Source: JAJXWB01 sp039808645
GTDB taxonomy: Bacteria; Pseudomonadota; Alphaproteobacteria; Rhizobiales; Beijerinckiaceae
Reading direction: 5' to 3'
Assembly (NCBI GenBank): GCA_039808645.1
Contig: JBDHTL010000082.1
Span: forward strand, 1-16,244
Length of the DNA stretch: 16,244 nt
Within the stretch, counting starts at the first letter, position 1; every line of letters begins with the position of its first letter. The notes beneath the pieces are model-generated. The model had not been told where the DNA came from. It did not search any database and saw nothing but the letters and a program-made list of their open reading frames with translations. Made by a program: the position numbers and the translations under genes. This document shows positions 6,092-16,244 of this stretch, one piece after another.

Positions 6092-8539
6092 ATGCGGAAG
6101 AAACTTGTGGTGATCGGGAACGGCATGGCCGCCGGCCGTGTCCTCGACGAGCTTTTCAGGAAGTCGCCCGGCGGGTTCGAGGTGACGGTCTTCGGCGCCG
6201 AGCCGCGCGTGAACTACAACCGGATCATGCTTTCGCCTGTGCTCGCCGGCGAGAAGACGTTCGCCGACATCGTCATCCACGACGAAGCTTGGTACGCGGC
6301 GAACGACGTCAGGCTGCGCAGAGGAGAGACGATCGTCGCGATCGATCGCGTCAACCGCCTCGTGCGCACCGCGGCGGGCGCCGTCGAACCGTACGACAAG
6401 CTGATCGTCGCGACCGGCTCGATGCCGATCATCATTCCCGTGCCGGGCGCCGGTCTGCCGGGCGTCGTCACCTTCCGCGATCTCGACGACGTCGACGCCA
6501 TGCTCGCGGCCGCCGCCGGCGGCGGGCGCGCCGTCGTGATCGGCGGCGGCCTGCTCGGCCTGGAAGCCGCGGCGGGCCTCGCCGCCAAGGGGATGAGCGT
6601 CTCGGTCGTGCATCTCATGCCGACGCTGATGGAGCGGCAGCTCGATCCGAACGCCGGCTATCTCCTGCGATGCGCCATCGAAGGGCGCGGCATCGAGGTC
6701 GTCACCTCGGCCAACACCAAGTCGATCGTCGGCGACGAGCGCGTCAGCGGCGTGCTGCTCGACGACGGCCGTATCCTGCCGGCCGATCTCGTCGTCATGG
6801 CGGTCGGCATCCGGCCGAACACGACGCTCGCGAAGAATTCCGGTCTCGACGCCAGGCGCGGCGTCGTGGTCGACGATTTCATGCGCACCAGCGATCCCGA
6901 CATCTACGCCGTCGGCGAATGCGTCGAACATCGCGGCGCCTGCTACGGGCTCGTCGCGCCGCTCTACGACATGGCCAGGGTTCTGGCCGGCCAGCTTGCG
7001 GGCGAGGAGGGAGCGGGCTACGCCGGCTCGATCACCTCGACCAAGCTGAAAGTCACCGGCATCGACCTGTTCTCCGCCGGCGATTTCTCCGAAGGCGACG
7101 AGAACGACGAAGTCGTTTTGCGCGATCCCGCCCGGCAGATCTACAAGCGCGTCGTGCTGCGCGACAACAAGGTCGTCGGCGCCGTTCTCTACGGCGATAC
7201 CGCCGACGGCGCCTGGTATTTCGACATGCTGAAGAAGGGCCTCGATGTCGGGCCCATGCGCGACACGCTCATCTTCGGCCAGTCTTATCAGGGAGGCTCT
7301 CCGCTGGACCCTACGGCGGCCGTTGCAGCCTTGCCGGATGATGCGGAGATCTGCGGCTGCAACGGCGTGTGCAAGGGAACGATCGTCCAGGCGATCACGG
7401 GCGGCGGCCTGACCTCGATCGACGAGGTCCGCGCAAAGACCAAGGCCTCGGCCTCCTGCGGCCAGTGCACCTCGAAGGTGGAGACGCTGCTGGCGGCGAC
7501 GCTCGGCGACAAATACGTCGCGGGCGACCGCAGGCCCATGTGCAAATGCGTGGACCTCACGCACGAAGAGGTGCGGCAGCAGATCAAGGCGAAGGAACTG
7601 AAGTCTCTGCCTGCGGTCATGCAGGAACTCGCCTGGAAGACCTCGTGCGGCTGCCCGTCCTGCCGACCGGCGCTGAATTACTATCTTCTGTGCGCCTGGC
7701 CTTACGACTATCGCGACGACTATCAGTCGCGCTTCGTCAACGAGCGCGTGCACGCCAATATCCAGAAGGATGGCACATTCTCGGTCGTGCCGCGCATGTG
7801 GGGCGGGCTGACCACGCCCGACGAATTGCGCGCCATTGCCGATGTCGCCGACCGCTTCCGCATTCCGACCGTCAAGGTCACCGGCGGTCAGCGCATCGAC
7901 CTGCTCGGCGTGAAGAAGGAAGACCTGCCGGCCGTCTGGGCGCAGCTCAACGCCGCCGGCCTCGTCTCCGGCTTCGCCTACGCCAAGGGGCTGCGCACGG
8001 TGAAGACCTGCGTCGGCTCCGACTGGTGCCGCTTCGGCACGCAGGATGCCATGGGTCTCGGCGTCAAGCTCGAACGCCTGCTCTGCGGCTCGTGGACTCC
8101 TGCGAAAGTCAAGCTTGCGGTCTCCGGCTGTCCGCGCAATTGCGCCGAGGTCACCGTGAAGGACGTCGGCGTCATCTGCGTCGATTCCGGCTACGACATT
8201 CACGTCGCCGGCGCCGCCGGCCTGCATGTCCGCGCGACCGATGTGCTCGGCCATGTCGCTACCGAGGAAGCCGCGCTCGAACATGTGGCGGCGGTCATCC
8301 AGATGTATCGCGAGGAGGCCGCATATCTCGACAGGCTCTACAAGTGGGTCGAAAAGACCGGGCTCGAGCGCGTTCGCGCGGCGATCATGGACGATCACGC
8401 CAACCGCAAGGCGCTCTACGACCGCTTCGTGATCTCGCAGCGCGTCGCTCGCCGCGATCCCTGGGCCGAGCGCGCCGCCGGCCGCGACGCCCGCGAATTC
8501 GCGCCGCTCGCCGTGCTCATGCCCGTCGCCGCCGAATAG
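6092..8539 (+). CDS. nirB: NADH-dependent assimilatory nitrite reductase large subunit (NirB/NasB)
   Basis: Cytoplasmic six-electron reduction of nitrite to ammonium with NADH; 815 residues, near the usual size of about 850. Order of domains: FAD-binding Rossmann fold (GNGMAAG at 9-15) and NAD-binding fold (GGGLLG from 151). Next come a BFD-like [2Fe-2S] domain (C421, C423, C456, C459) and a second cysteine set (C484, C486, C519, C521, C524). The siroheme/4Fe-4S domain holds C640/C646 (CVGSDWC) and C680/C684 (CPRNC). The start has GGAG eight bases upstream and sits behind the sigma-54 promoter. The nirD reading frame begins a few bases after the stop. In the Paracoccus composite system the equivalent subunit (NasB) is also the NADH entry point for nitrate reductase, which fits the presence of nasA in this operon. 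Confidence 0.97.
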   Translation: MRKKLVVIGNGMAAGRVLDELFRKSPGGFEVTVFGAEPRVNYNRIMLSPVLAGEKTFADIVIHDEAWYAANDVRLRRGETIVAIDRVNRLVRTAAGAVEPYDKLIVATGSMPIIIPVPGAGLPGVVTFRDLDDVDAMLAAAAGGGRAVVIGGGLLGLEAAAGLAAKGMSVSVVHLMPTLMERQLDPNAGYLLRCAIEGRGIEVVTSANTKSIVGDERVSGVLLDDGRILPADLVVMAVGIRPNTTLAKNSGLDARRGVVVDDFMRTSDPDIYAVGECVEHRGACYGLVAPLYDMARVLAGQLAGEEGAGYAGSITSTKLKVTGIDLFSAGDFSEGDENDEVVLRDPARQIYKRVVLRDNKVVGAVLYGDTADGAWYFDMLKKGLDVGPMRDTLIFGQSYQGGSPLDPTAAVAALPDDAEICGCNGVCKGTIVQAITGGGLTSIDEVRAKTKASASCGQCTSKVETLLAATLGDKYVAGDRRPMCKCVDLTHEEVRQQIKAKELKSLPAVMQELAWKTSCGCPSCRPALNYYLLCAWPYDYRDDYQSRFVNERVHANIQKDGTFSVVPRMWGGLTTPDELRAIADVADRFRIPTVKVTGGQRIDLLGVKKEDLPAVWAQLNAAGLVSGFAYAKGLRTVKTCVGSDWCRFGTQDAMGLGVKLERLLCGSWTPAKVKLAVSGCPRNCAEVTVKDVGVICVDSGYDIHVAGAAGLHVRATDVLGHVATEEAALEHVAAVIQMYREEAAYLDRLYKWVEKTGLERVRAAIMDDHANRKALYDRFVISQRVARRDPWAERAAGRDAREFAPLAVLMPVAAE

Positions 8540-8549
8540 GACAATGACA

Positions 8550-8888
8550 ATGCGCAACGAAGCCCGCTTCTGGTTCGATCTCGGCCCGATGGAGGCCATA
8601 CCCAAGCGCGGCGCCCGCACCGTGCGGACGCCACGCCGCGAGATCGCGGTCTTCCGCACGGCGAGCGACGAATTCTTCGCGCTCGAAAACCGCTGCCCGC
8701 ACAAGGGCGGCCCGCTGAGCGAGGGCATCGTGCACGGCCGCAAGGTGGCTTGCCCGCTGCACAACTGGATCATCGATCTCGAGGGCGGCGAGGCGACCGG
8801 CGCGGACAAGGGCTGTGCGCGCAGCTTTCCGGTGAAGCTCGAAAACGGCCGCATCTATCTCGACATGGGCGTGGCGGCGCCGGCCTGA
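8550..8888 (+). CDS. nirD: Nitrite reductase small subunit, Rieske ferredoxin-like (NirD/NasG)
   Basis: Small Rieske-fold partner of NirB. Unlike enterobacterial NirD, which lacks cluster ligands, this one keeps both ligand pairs: CPH (C-x-H) and CPLH (C-x2-H), at residues 51/53 and 70/73 counted from the upstream ATG. It should therefore bind a [2Fe-2S] cluster and carry electrons, like NasG of Paracoccus. Two in-frame ATGs exist, at 8544 and 8550. AGGA at 8538-8541 is only 2 bases from the first but 8 bases from the second, so 8550 is preferred (112 residues). The gene follows nirB closely and precedes nasA by 29 bases, so it is placed to move electrons to the nitrate reductase. Confidence 0.94.
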   Translation: MRNEARFWFDLGPMEAIPKRGARTVRTPRREIAVFRTASDEFFALENRCPHKGGPLSEGIVHGRKVACPLHNWIIDLEGGEATGADKGCARSFPVKLENGRIYLDMGVAAPA

Positions 8889-8917
8889 GCCGGCCGTTTC
8901 CGAAGCGGGGGAAAACC

Positions 8918-11602
8918 ATGTCGGAACGGACGATCAACACGACGTGCCCCTATTGCGGCACCGGCTGCGGCGTCAGCGCCAGGATCGACGCGCGGGGGAA
9001 GGCGGACATCGCGGGGGATCCCGATCATCCCGCCAATTTCGGACGCCTCTGCGTGAAGGGCGCCGCGCTCGGCGCGACGCTCGGTCCCGAAGACCGCCTG
9101 CTTCATCCGCAGATCGGCGGCAGGCGCGCGACATGGTCGGAGGCGCTCGATCTCGTCGCGCGCCGTTTCGCCCAGACGATCGAGGCGCACGGGCCGGACT
9201 CCGTCGCCTTCTACGTATCGGGCCAGATTCTCACCGAGGATTATTACGTCGCCAACAAGCTGATGAAGGGCTTCGTCGGCGCCGCCAATATCGACACCAA
9301 TTCGCGGTTGTGCATGGCGGCGTCCGTCGCCGGCCATCGCCGCGCCTTCGGCGCCGATATCGTGCCGGGCGTCTACGAGGATATCGAGACGGCCGATCTC
9401 GTCGTTCTCGTCGGCTCCAATCTCGCCTGGTGTCATCCGGTTCTGTTCCAGCGCCTCGCGCAAGCGCGCGAGAAACGCGGCGGCGCGCCCTTCATTGTCA
9501 ATATCGATCCGCGTCGCACCGCGACGAGCGAGATCGCCGACTTGCATCTCGCCATCGAACCCGGCGCCGATGTCGCCTTGTTTCTTGGCCTGCTGCGGCG
9601 CCTTTCTAAATCGACGGCCTTCGACGCGGACTTCGTGAGCGATCATACGCTCGGGCTGGACGAGGCTCTCGTCGCCGCCGCGCCCTGGACGCAAGGTGCG
9701 GTTGCGCGCCGCGCCGGCCTCGCGCCGGCGGACGTCGAGTCCTTCTTCGATCGGTTCGCACGTACGCGAAAGACGGTCACTGTCTGGTCGCAGGGCGTGA
9801 ACCAGTCGAGCGTCGGCGCCGACAAGGTCAACGCCATCGTCAATTGTCATCTTGTCACGGGTCGGATCGGCAAGCCCGGCTGCGGCCCGTTCTCGGTCAC
9901 GGGCCAGCCGAACGCCATGGGCGGCCGCGAGGTCGGCGGCCTCGCCAACCAGCTGGCCGCGCACATGGAGATCGAGACGCCCGCCCATCGCGCGCTGGTG
10001 CAGGAATTCTGGGGCTCTCCGCGCATGCCGACGCGCCCCGGCCTCAAGGCGGTCGACATGTTCCGCGCGATCGGCGAAGGGCGCGTCAAGGCGATCTGGA
10101 TCATGGGCACCAATCCCGTCGACAGCATGCCGGATGCGGACCGGGTCGCGGCCGCTCTTGCAGCATGTCCCTTCGTCGTCGTTTCGGACGTGGTCGAGCG
10201 GACGGACACGACCAGACTTGCGCATGTCCTCTTGCCGGGGCAGGCCTGGGGCGAGAAAGACGGGACGGTCACCAATTCGGAGCGCCGCATCTCGCGCCAG
10301 CGTCCGCTGCGCGCGCCCCTGGGCGAAGCGATGCCCGATTGGTGGGCGATCTGCGCGGTTGCGCGGCGCATGGGTTTCGCCAGGGCTTTCGACTATGCGG
10401 GCCCGGCGGCGATCTTTCGCGAGCATGCGGCGCTGTCGGGCTATCGCAATAAGGGCGCGCGCGGCTTCGATATCTCGGCGCTCGCCGACGTCACGGATGC
10501 AGACTACCGCGCGCTGCGCCCGTTCCAGTGGCCCTGGCGCGCAGGCGAAGCGGCGAGCGAGGCGCCGAAGCGCTTCTTCGCGGACGGCCGCTTCTTCACC
10601 CTTGACGGTCGCGCGAAAATCGTCGCGACGCCGTTTCGCGGGCTTGCCGGCCGCAAGGGCGGACGCTGCGAATTCGTGCTGAATACCGGCCGCGTTCGCG
10701 ATCACTGGCACACGATGACGCGTACGGGCGTCGCCGCGCGCCTGTCGCAGCACATCGCAGAGCCTTTCGCGGAGATCAATCCGAAGGACGCCGCGCGACT
10801 GGGCGTGTCGCCCGCCGGGCTCGTGCGGCTGTCCAACGCGCGGGGCGCGGTCACGCTGCGCGCGCTCGTCACCGATCGGCAACGCGCGGGCAGCGTCTTC
10901 GCGCCGATCCATTTCACGGATCGTTTCGCCAGCAATGCGCGCGTCGATGCGCTCGTGGCGCCGGCTCTCGATCCCGTGTCCGGTCAGCCGGAATCGAAGG
11001 GCGCTTTTGTCGAGATGGCGGCGCTCGCGCCGCATTGGTTCGCCTTCGCGCTGATGCGCGCAAGGCCGGAGCGGATCGACGCCGAATATTGGGCCCTCGC
11101 GCGTACGGACGGCGGATGGCGCGCCGAACTCGCGGGGCTCGAGCCGGGCGCCGATTGGGAGACGCGCGCTCGGACCCTGTTCGGGCGCGACACGGACGAA
11201 GGTCTGTTTCTCGCCTCGGCGCAGGACGCTCGCGCGGGAACCTATCGATGCGTGGCCGTGCGCGACGGCGCGGTCGTCGGCGTTCTCCTCGTAGCGCGCG
11301 AGCCGATCGCGGTTGCGCGCGCATGGCTTTGCGAACTTTTCGCCGACCCGCGCTCCGATCCGGCGATAATGCTCGCGGGTCGGCCTGCGGCGCAGGCGAG
11401 AGACCCCGGCCGGAAGGTCTGCGTCTGCTTCAACGTCGGCGCGAACGCGATCCGTGACGCGATCGAGAGCGGCTGCCGCGACGTCGCCGCCATCGGCGCC
11501 GCGACGTCCGCCGGCACGGGCTGCGGATCGTGCCGCCCGGAAATCGGGCGTCTGGTCGGGTCGGCGCAGATGTCGGCGCGGCTGCCTGAAGCGGCCGAGT
11601 GA
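8918..11602 (+). CDS. nasA: Assimilatory nitrate reductase catalytic subunit with C-terminal BFD-like domain (NasA/NasC)
   Basis: Mo-bisMGD enzyme reducing nitrate to nitrite in the cytoplasm, 894 residues. The N-terminal 4Fe-4S motif is C10, C13, C17 and C45 (CPYCGTGC then LCVKG). C132 in NSRLCMA is the expected molybdenum ligand. The molybdopterin oxidoreductase core continues to about residue 480 and a dinucleotide-binding domain follows near 600-710. The end carries a BFD-like [2Fe-2S] domain with C835, C837, C869 and C872 (CVC and CGSC). There is no twin-arginine signal, as expected for the assimilatory type. The ATG at 8918 is chosen because it starts a canonical N-terminus and has GGGGGA upstream; the same frame is open back to 8750 but only as a shadow inside nirD. 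No NAD(P)H- or flavodoxin-reductase subunit is encoded, suggesting electrons come from NirB through NirD. Confidence 0.96.
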   Translation: MSERTINTTCPYCGTGCGVSARIDARGKADIAGDPDHPANFGRLCVKGAALGATLGPEDRLLHPQIGGRRATWSEALDLVARRFAQTIEAHGPDSVAFYVSGQILTEDYYVANKLMKGFVGAANIDTNSRLCMAASVAGHRRAFGADIVPGVYEDIETADLVVLVGSNLAWCHPVLFQRLAQAREKRGGAPFIVNIDPRRTATSEIADLHLAIEPGADVALFLGLLRRLSKSTAFDADFVSDHTLGLDEALVAAAPWTQGAVARRAGLAPADVESFFDRFARTRKTVTVWSQGVNQSSVGADKVNAIVNCHLVTGRIGKPGCGPFSVTGQPNAMGGREVGGLANQLAAHMEIETPAHRALVQEFWGSPRMPTRPGLKAVDMFRAIGEGRVKAIWIMGTNPVDSMPDADRVAAALAACPFVVVSDVVERTDTTRLAHVLLPGQAWGEKDGTVTNSERRISRQRPLRAPLGEAMPDWWAICAVARRMGFARAFDYAGPAAIFREHAALSGYRNKGARGFDISALADVTDADYRALRPFQWPWRAGEAASEAPKRFFADGRFFTLDGRAKIVATPFRGLAGRKGGRCEFVLNTGRVRDHWHTMTRTGVAARLSQHIAEPFAEINPKDAARLGVSPAGLVRLSNARGAVTLRALVTDRQRAGSVFAPIHFTDRFASNARVDALVAPALDPVSGQPESKGAFVEMAALAPHWFAFALMRARPERIDAEYWALARTDGGWRAELAGLEPGADWETRARTLFGRDTDEGLFLASAQDARAGTYRCVAVRDGAVVGVLLVAREPIAVARAWLCELFADPRSDPAIMLAGRPAAQARDPGRKVCVCFNVGANAIRDAIESGCRDVAAIGAATSAGTGCGSCRPEIGRLVGSAQMSARLPEAAE

Positions 11603-11605
11603 ATT

Positions 11606-13338
<1,733 letters not shown>

Positions 13339-13339
<1 letters not shown>

Positions 13340-14199
13340 CAGCCCTGCAAGCCCCAGCGCAGCACCGTGCGCCTTTCGATGGTGCGGAAGATGAGGTTTT
13401 CCACGACGAGCCCGATGACGATAACCGTCAGAAGCCCCGCGAAGACGGCGGGAATGTCGAGCTGGTTGCGGTTCTCGAAGATGAACCAGCCGAGCCCGCC
13501 CTTGCCGGAGGAGACGCCGAAGACGAGTTCGGCCGCAACCAGCGTGCGCCAGGCGAAGGCCCAGCCGATCTTGAGTCCCGCGAGGATCGAGGGGAAGGCG
13601 GCAGGGATGAGAATCTTGCCGATATATCGGAATCCCTTGAGGCCGTAGTTCCGCCCGACCATGCGCAGCGTCTGCGACACCGCGCGAAAACCGGAATGCG
13701 TGTTGAGCGCCACCGGCCAGAGCACGGAATGGATGAGGATGAACACGATCGACCCGTTGCCGAGGCCGAACCAGATCAGCGCGAGCGGCAGGAGCGCGAT
13801 TGCCGGCAGCGGGCTCAGCATCGCCGTCATGGTCTCGAGGAAGTCGGAGCCGACGCGGGTGTTGATCGCGAGCACCGTCAGCAGGCCCGCGAGCATGACG
13901 CCCGCGGCATAGCCGATCAGAAGCACCTGAACGGACGCCCAGGCGCGCGCGGGCAGCACGCCGTTCCTGATGTTCTCCCAGGAGGCGGCGAGCGTGTCGG
14001 TCAGCGTGGGGAAGAGCAGGGGATTGTCGAGCCAGCGGCCGTAGGCTTCCCAGATGAGCGCCAGGACGACGATGAGCATCGTCTTGCGCACGAAGGCGGA
14101 ATCCCAGAGCGTCTCGAAAAGCGAGAGCTTCCGCTCGACGTCGCCGGTTGCGGCCGCGGTCTCGTCGCGCATCACGATGCGTGCGGTGGACGTGCTCAT
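13339..14199 (-). CDS. ABC transporter permease, NitT/TauT (sulfonate/nitrate/taurine) family
   Basis: Inner-membrane permease of 286 residues with the binding-protein-dependent transport fold. A hydrophilic N-terminal tail of about 35 residues is followed by hydrophobic segments beginning with TMLIVVLALIWEAYG. The EAA-type loop that contacts the ATPase is seen around PSILAGLKIGWAFAWRTLVAAE. The gene starts one base after the ATPase stop, with GGGG seven bases before the ATG, and its stop overlaps the start of the dehydratase. Together with its neighbours it forms a complete three-part importer. The family transports sulfonates, taurine, nitrate, aromatic sulfonates and other small anions, so the substrate is open. 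Confidence 0.93.
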
Positions 14200-14200
14200 C

Positions 14201-14965
14201 TCAATGCCCCGCGTCGGCGAACAGGAGGTCGTGGATCTGCTGCTCCAGCCGTCCGGCGCTGCCGTCGGTCGGCGATGTCGTGTCGACGTCGACCACTTCA
14301 GCTTTCACGCGGCCGGGATGCGGCGAAAGCAGCAGGATGCGATTGCCGATCTTGATCGCCTCCGCAATCGAATGGGTGACGAAGAGCACGGTGAAGCGCG
14401 TCTCCTCCCACAATTGCAGCAATTCGTCCTGGCAGGTGCGCCGCGTGAACGCGTCGAGCGCGGCGAAGGGCTCGTCCATCAGCAGGATGTCGGGCTCCAT
14501 CGCCATGCCGCGCGCGATCGCCACGCGCTGCTTCATGCCGCCCGACAGCATGTGCGGATAGGAATCGAGGGCGCGCGTGAGATTGACCTTCTCGATGTAG
14601 CGCCGCGCCCGCTCGCGCGCGTCCTTCGCCGACATCTTGCGCGCTTCCATCAGCGGGAAGGCGACGTTTTCGAGCACCGTCTTCCACGGCAGGAGCTGGT
14701 CGAACTCCTGGAACACCATCATCCGGTCGGGGCCGGGCTCGCTGACCTTGCGGCCCTTGATCGTGATCGAGCCTTCGCTGGGGTGCAGATAGCCGCCGAC
14801 GGCCTTGAGGATGGTCGATTTGCCGCAGCCGGAGGGGCCAAGCAGCACGAAGCGGTCGGCGTTGCCGACCTGAAAGCTGACGCGTTCGGTGGCGGTGACG
14901 ACGACGCCCGGCGTCTTGTAGCGAAGCGTGACGCCGTCGACGTCGAGCAGGGGAGCCTGGGACAT
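14201..14965 (-). CDS. ABC transporter ATP-binding protein, NitT/TauT family
   Basis: Cytoplasmic ATPase of 254 residues powering the importer. All nucleotide-binding motifs are intact: Walker A GPSGCGKST at 43-51, Q-loop in FQEF near 86, signature LSGGMKQ at 140-146, Walker B LLMDEP at 161-166 with FAALD after it, and the switch histidine in FVTHSI. The closest general type is SsuB/TauB/NrtD-like. It starts one base after the stop of the substrate-binding protein gene and ends one base before the permease start. GGAAG lies five bases upstream of the ATG. The protein itself gives no clue to substrate. Confidence 0.95.
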   Translation of the reverse strand: MSQAPLLDVDGVTLRYKTPGVVVTATERVSFQVGNADRFVLLGPSGCGKSTILKAVGGYLHPSEGSITIKGRKVSEPGPDRMMVFQEFDQLLPWKTVLENVAFPLMEARKMSAKDARERARRYIEKVNLTRALDSYPHMLSGGMKQRVAIARGMAMEPDILLMDEPFAALDAFTRRTCQDELLQLWEETRFTVLFVTHSIAEAIKIGNRILLLSPHPGRVKAEVVDVDTTSPTDGSAGRLEQQIHDLLFADAGH

Positions 14966-14966
14966 T

Positions 14967-15989
14967 TCAGCTTCCAGCCGCGCCGTGGATGGTCGGCAGA
15001 TAATAGTCCTTGAACGACGCCGGCTTTGTCTTCAGCGTTCCGATGCGCGCGAGATGCTCCGCGAATTTCATCGTCCCCTGCGGATGAAGACTCCAGTCCC
15101 CCATCGCCGGCGTCTTCACGAGATCGACCAGCGTCTTCGTCTCGGTCTTGTCGTTGTTGAGTTCCTTGTAGGCTTCCACCGACTTCTCCGGGTCGGCCGC
15201 GATCATCGCCTTGGCCTCCTCGGCGGCGGCGAAGACGGCCGCGATCCATTTGGGATTGGCTTCGGCGAATTTCGTCGTCGTGAAGAACTGCCCCTGCGTA
15301 AGCTGGCCACCGATGATCTCGGCCGAATCCGTCACGACATGCGCGTCGGGCACGTCGCGCAATTCGTAATAGTGGAAGGGCGGCGCCGCGAAGTGGCTGC
15401 GGATCTCGTGGGTGGGGTTCTTCATTGCCACATAGGCGTCGGGATGGCCGAGCTGGGTCGTCATCGCGTCGAAATGGCCGAACTTGTCGGGCCCGAACAT
15501 CTTGGCGGCCGCCATCTGCAGCAGGATCGCCTGGGTCGAGGTCTTCACCGTCGGCACGGCGATCTTGTCGCCTTCCTTGAAATCCGACAGCGACCTGATG
15601 CGCGGTTCGCGGCTGATCAGCGTCAGGCGCGCGGCCGTGGTCGCGCAGATGCCCTTCACGCCGCCGCGCGTGCGGTCCCACAGCAGCAGCAACTGGCCGG
15701 AGCCCGTGTTGACCACGTCGACCCCGCCGGCGATCAGCGCGTCCTGCTGCGCCCCGCCATTGGCGAAACTCACCCATTTCACGGACGGATTCGAGACGCC
15801 GGCCTTGGCGGCATGTTTCTCGACGAGCCTGTATTTCTCGATCACATGCAGGGGCATGTAGAGAATGCCCGGCTGCCGGCTGACGACCAGCTCGGACTTT
15901 TCCTGGGCGAAGGCGCGCGTCGCCGGCAGCGCGGCCGACGACAGGGCGAGCGCCGCCGCGCCTTTCAGCGCCTGCCGACGATGCAGCAT
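14967..15989 (-). CDS. Tat-exported substrate-binding protein, NitT/TauT ABC transporter
   Basis: Periplasmic solute-binding protein of 340 residues, of the NMT1/SsuA-like type. The N-terminus MLHRRQALKG followed by an alanine-rich hydrophobic stretch fits a twin-arginine signal (R4-R5, L8-K9), with probable cleavage after AFA at residue 28. The start at 15989 is chosen because GGGAGGA lies four to five bases upstream and the signal begins right there; the frame is open to 16043 but that part is leader. It is shorter than typical NrtA/CmpA nitrate or bicarbonate binding proteins and resembles them poorly by eye. Sulfonate-like or organic-acid ligands are more plausible, but this is inference. 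It is the first gene of the transporter-dehydratase operon. About 134 bases separate it from the tRNA gene, with no clear promoter recognised. Confidence 0.92.
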   Translation of the reverse strand: MLHRRQALKGAAALALSSAALPATRAFAQEKSELVVSRQPGILYMPLHVIEKYRLVEKHAAKAGVSNPSVKWVSFANGGAQQDALIAGGVDVVNTGSGQLLLLWDRTRGGVKGICATTAARLTLISREPRIRSLSDFKEGDKIAVPTVKTSTQAILLQMAAAKMFGPDKFGHFDAMTTQLGHPDAYVAMKNPTHEIRSHFAAPPFHYYELRDVPDAHVVTDSAEIIGGQLTQGQFFTTTKFAEANPKWIAAVFAAAEEAKAMIAADPEKSVEAYKELNNDKTETKTLVDLVKTPAMGDWSLHPQGTMKFAEHLARIGTLKTKPASFKDYYLPTIHGAAGS

Positions 15990-16123
15990 GAAATCCTCCC
16001 TCTCGATCGCGCCGCTTCGGACTTGCGCCGTTTCGCGCGGCAACCCTCCGGCGCCAGCAGACCGGGTCGCCAGCCGCGCGTCAAGGCGCGGACGGATCGG
16101 GGTGCCGAAGCTGCGGGAGAAAA

Positions 16124-16197
16124 TGGCTGGGGGACCTGGATTCGAACCAAGATTAACGGAGTCAGAGTCCGCTGTTCTACCGTTGAACTATCCCCCA
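16124..16197 (-). tRNA. tRNA-Gln (anticodon CUG)
   Basis: A 74-base cloverleaf with encoded CCA end. The acceptor TGGGGGA (16191-16197) pairs with TCCCCCA on the other side, with discriminator G. The D-arm is GTTC/GAAC. The anticodon stem is GCGGA/TCCGT (one G-U pair) with loop CTCTGAC, giving anticodon CUG at 16163-16165, which reads CAG glutamine codons. The T-arm is CTTGG-TTCGAAT-CCAGG. A run of four T follows directly after the CCA on the minus strand. Confidence 0.97.
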
Positions 16198-16244
16198 ACG
16201 GACGCGGACGAGGCGGCGCGTCGGAACGGGGGTCGAGATAAAGG

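Noticed and set aside
5984..8854. 956-codon open frame on the minus strand across nirB and nirD
   Set aside because: No family pattern, crosses the sigma-54 promoter and two genes with intact motifs. Long antisense frames are expected at this GC content.
8750..8917. N-terminal extension of nasA
   Set aside because: The extra 56 residues lie inside nirD, are arginine-rich and precede the canonical MSERT start with its ribosome binding site.
8855..11035. 726-codon open frame on the minus strand opposite nasA
   Set aside because: Composition is that of an antisense shadow, and nasA is certain.
15990..16043. N-terminal extension of the substrate-binding protein
   Set aside because: It would bury the Tat signal; GGGAGGA sits directly before the ATG at 15989.
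16124..16197. tRNA-Gln as an integration site for a mobile element
   Set aside because: No integrase gene and no second copy of the tRNA 3' end were seen in the window; the neighbouring genes have ordinary composition.

Overview
This window is ordinary chromosomal DNA from a GC-rich (about two thirds G+C by eye) alphaproteobacterium, most likely of the Hyphomicrobiales. That placement rests on the codon use, on the gene order DUF2849-cysI-DUF934-cysH-cysD-cysN, on a plant-type four-cysteine APS reductase, and on a sigma-54 promoter in front of the nitrate/nitrite genes. A methylotroph or methanotroph relative would fit, but the sequence does not settle the genus. No insertion sequence, phage gene, CRISPR array or obviously foreign segment is visible. 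Coding density is very high and most genes overlap or nearly touch.

Region 1 (1-5689, minus strand) is an assimilatory sulfate reduction operon, read from right to left: a DUF2849 protein, a siroheme/4Fe-4S nitrite/sulfite reductase (cysI-type), a DUF934 protein, APS reductase (cysH), and ATP sulfurylase subunits 2 (cysD) and 1 (cysN, cut by the left edge). Together they take sulfate to APS (CysDN), APS to sulfite (CysH) and sulfite to sulfide (CysI). There is no APS kinase within the visible part and no flavoprotein CysJ, so APS is probably reduced directly and the sulfite reductase probably uses ferredoxin. CysN carries an unusual hydrophobic C-terminal tail that runs off the window.

Region 2 (5690-6091) is a roughly 400-base divergent intergenic region. 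It holds a near-consensus sigma-54 promoter for the rightward operon, a tandem GACCTGC repeat and a small hairpin in the leader of the cys operon.

Region 3 (6092-11602, plus strand) is a nitrate/nitrite assimilation operon: nirB (NADH-dependent siroheme nitrite reductase), nirD (Rieske ferredoxin-like subunit) and nasA (molybdopterin nitrate reductase with a C-terminal [2Fe-2S] BFD-like domain). This is the composition of the composite NasB-NasG-NasC system of Paracoccus, in which one NADH-oxidising subunit feeds both reductases. No nitrate transporter or nasST regulator gene lies in the window.

Region 4 (11606-15989, minus strand) is a second tight operon, convergent with nasA after only 3 bases: a Tat-exported NitT/TauT-family substrate-binding protein, its ATPase, its permease, and an IlvD/Edd-family dehydratase whose start codon overlaps the permease stop codon. 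The imported compound is unknown; the pairing suggests the transporter feeds a substrate to the dehydratase. A tRNA-Gln(CUG) gene (16124-16197, minus) closes the window.

No clearly new system is evident. The two points most worth following up are the membrane-like tail on CysN and the transporter-plus-dehydratase operon of unknown substrate.
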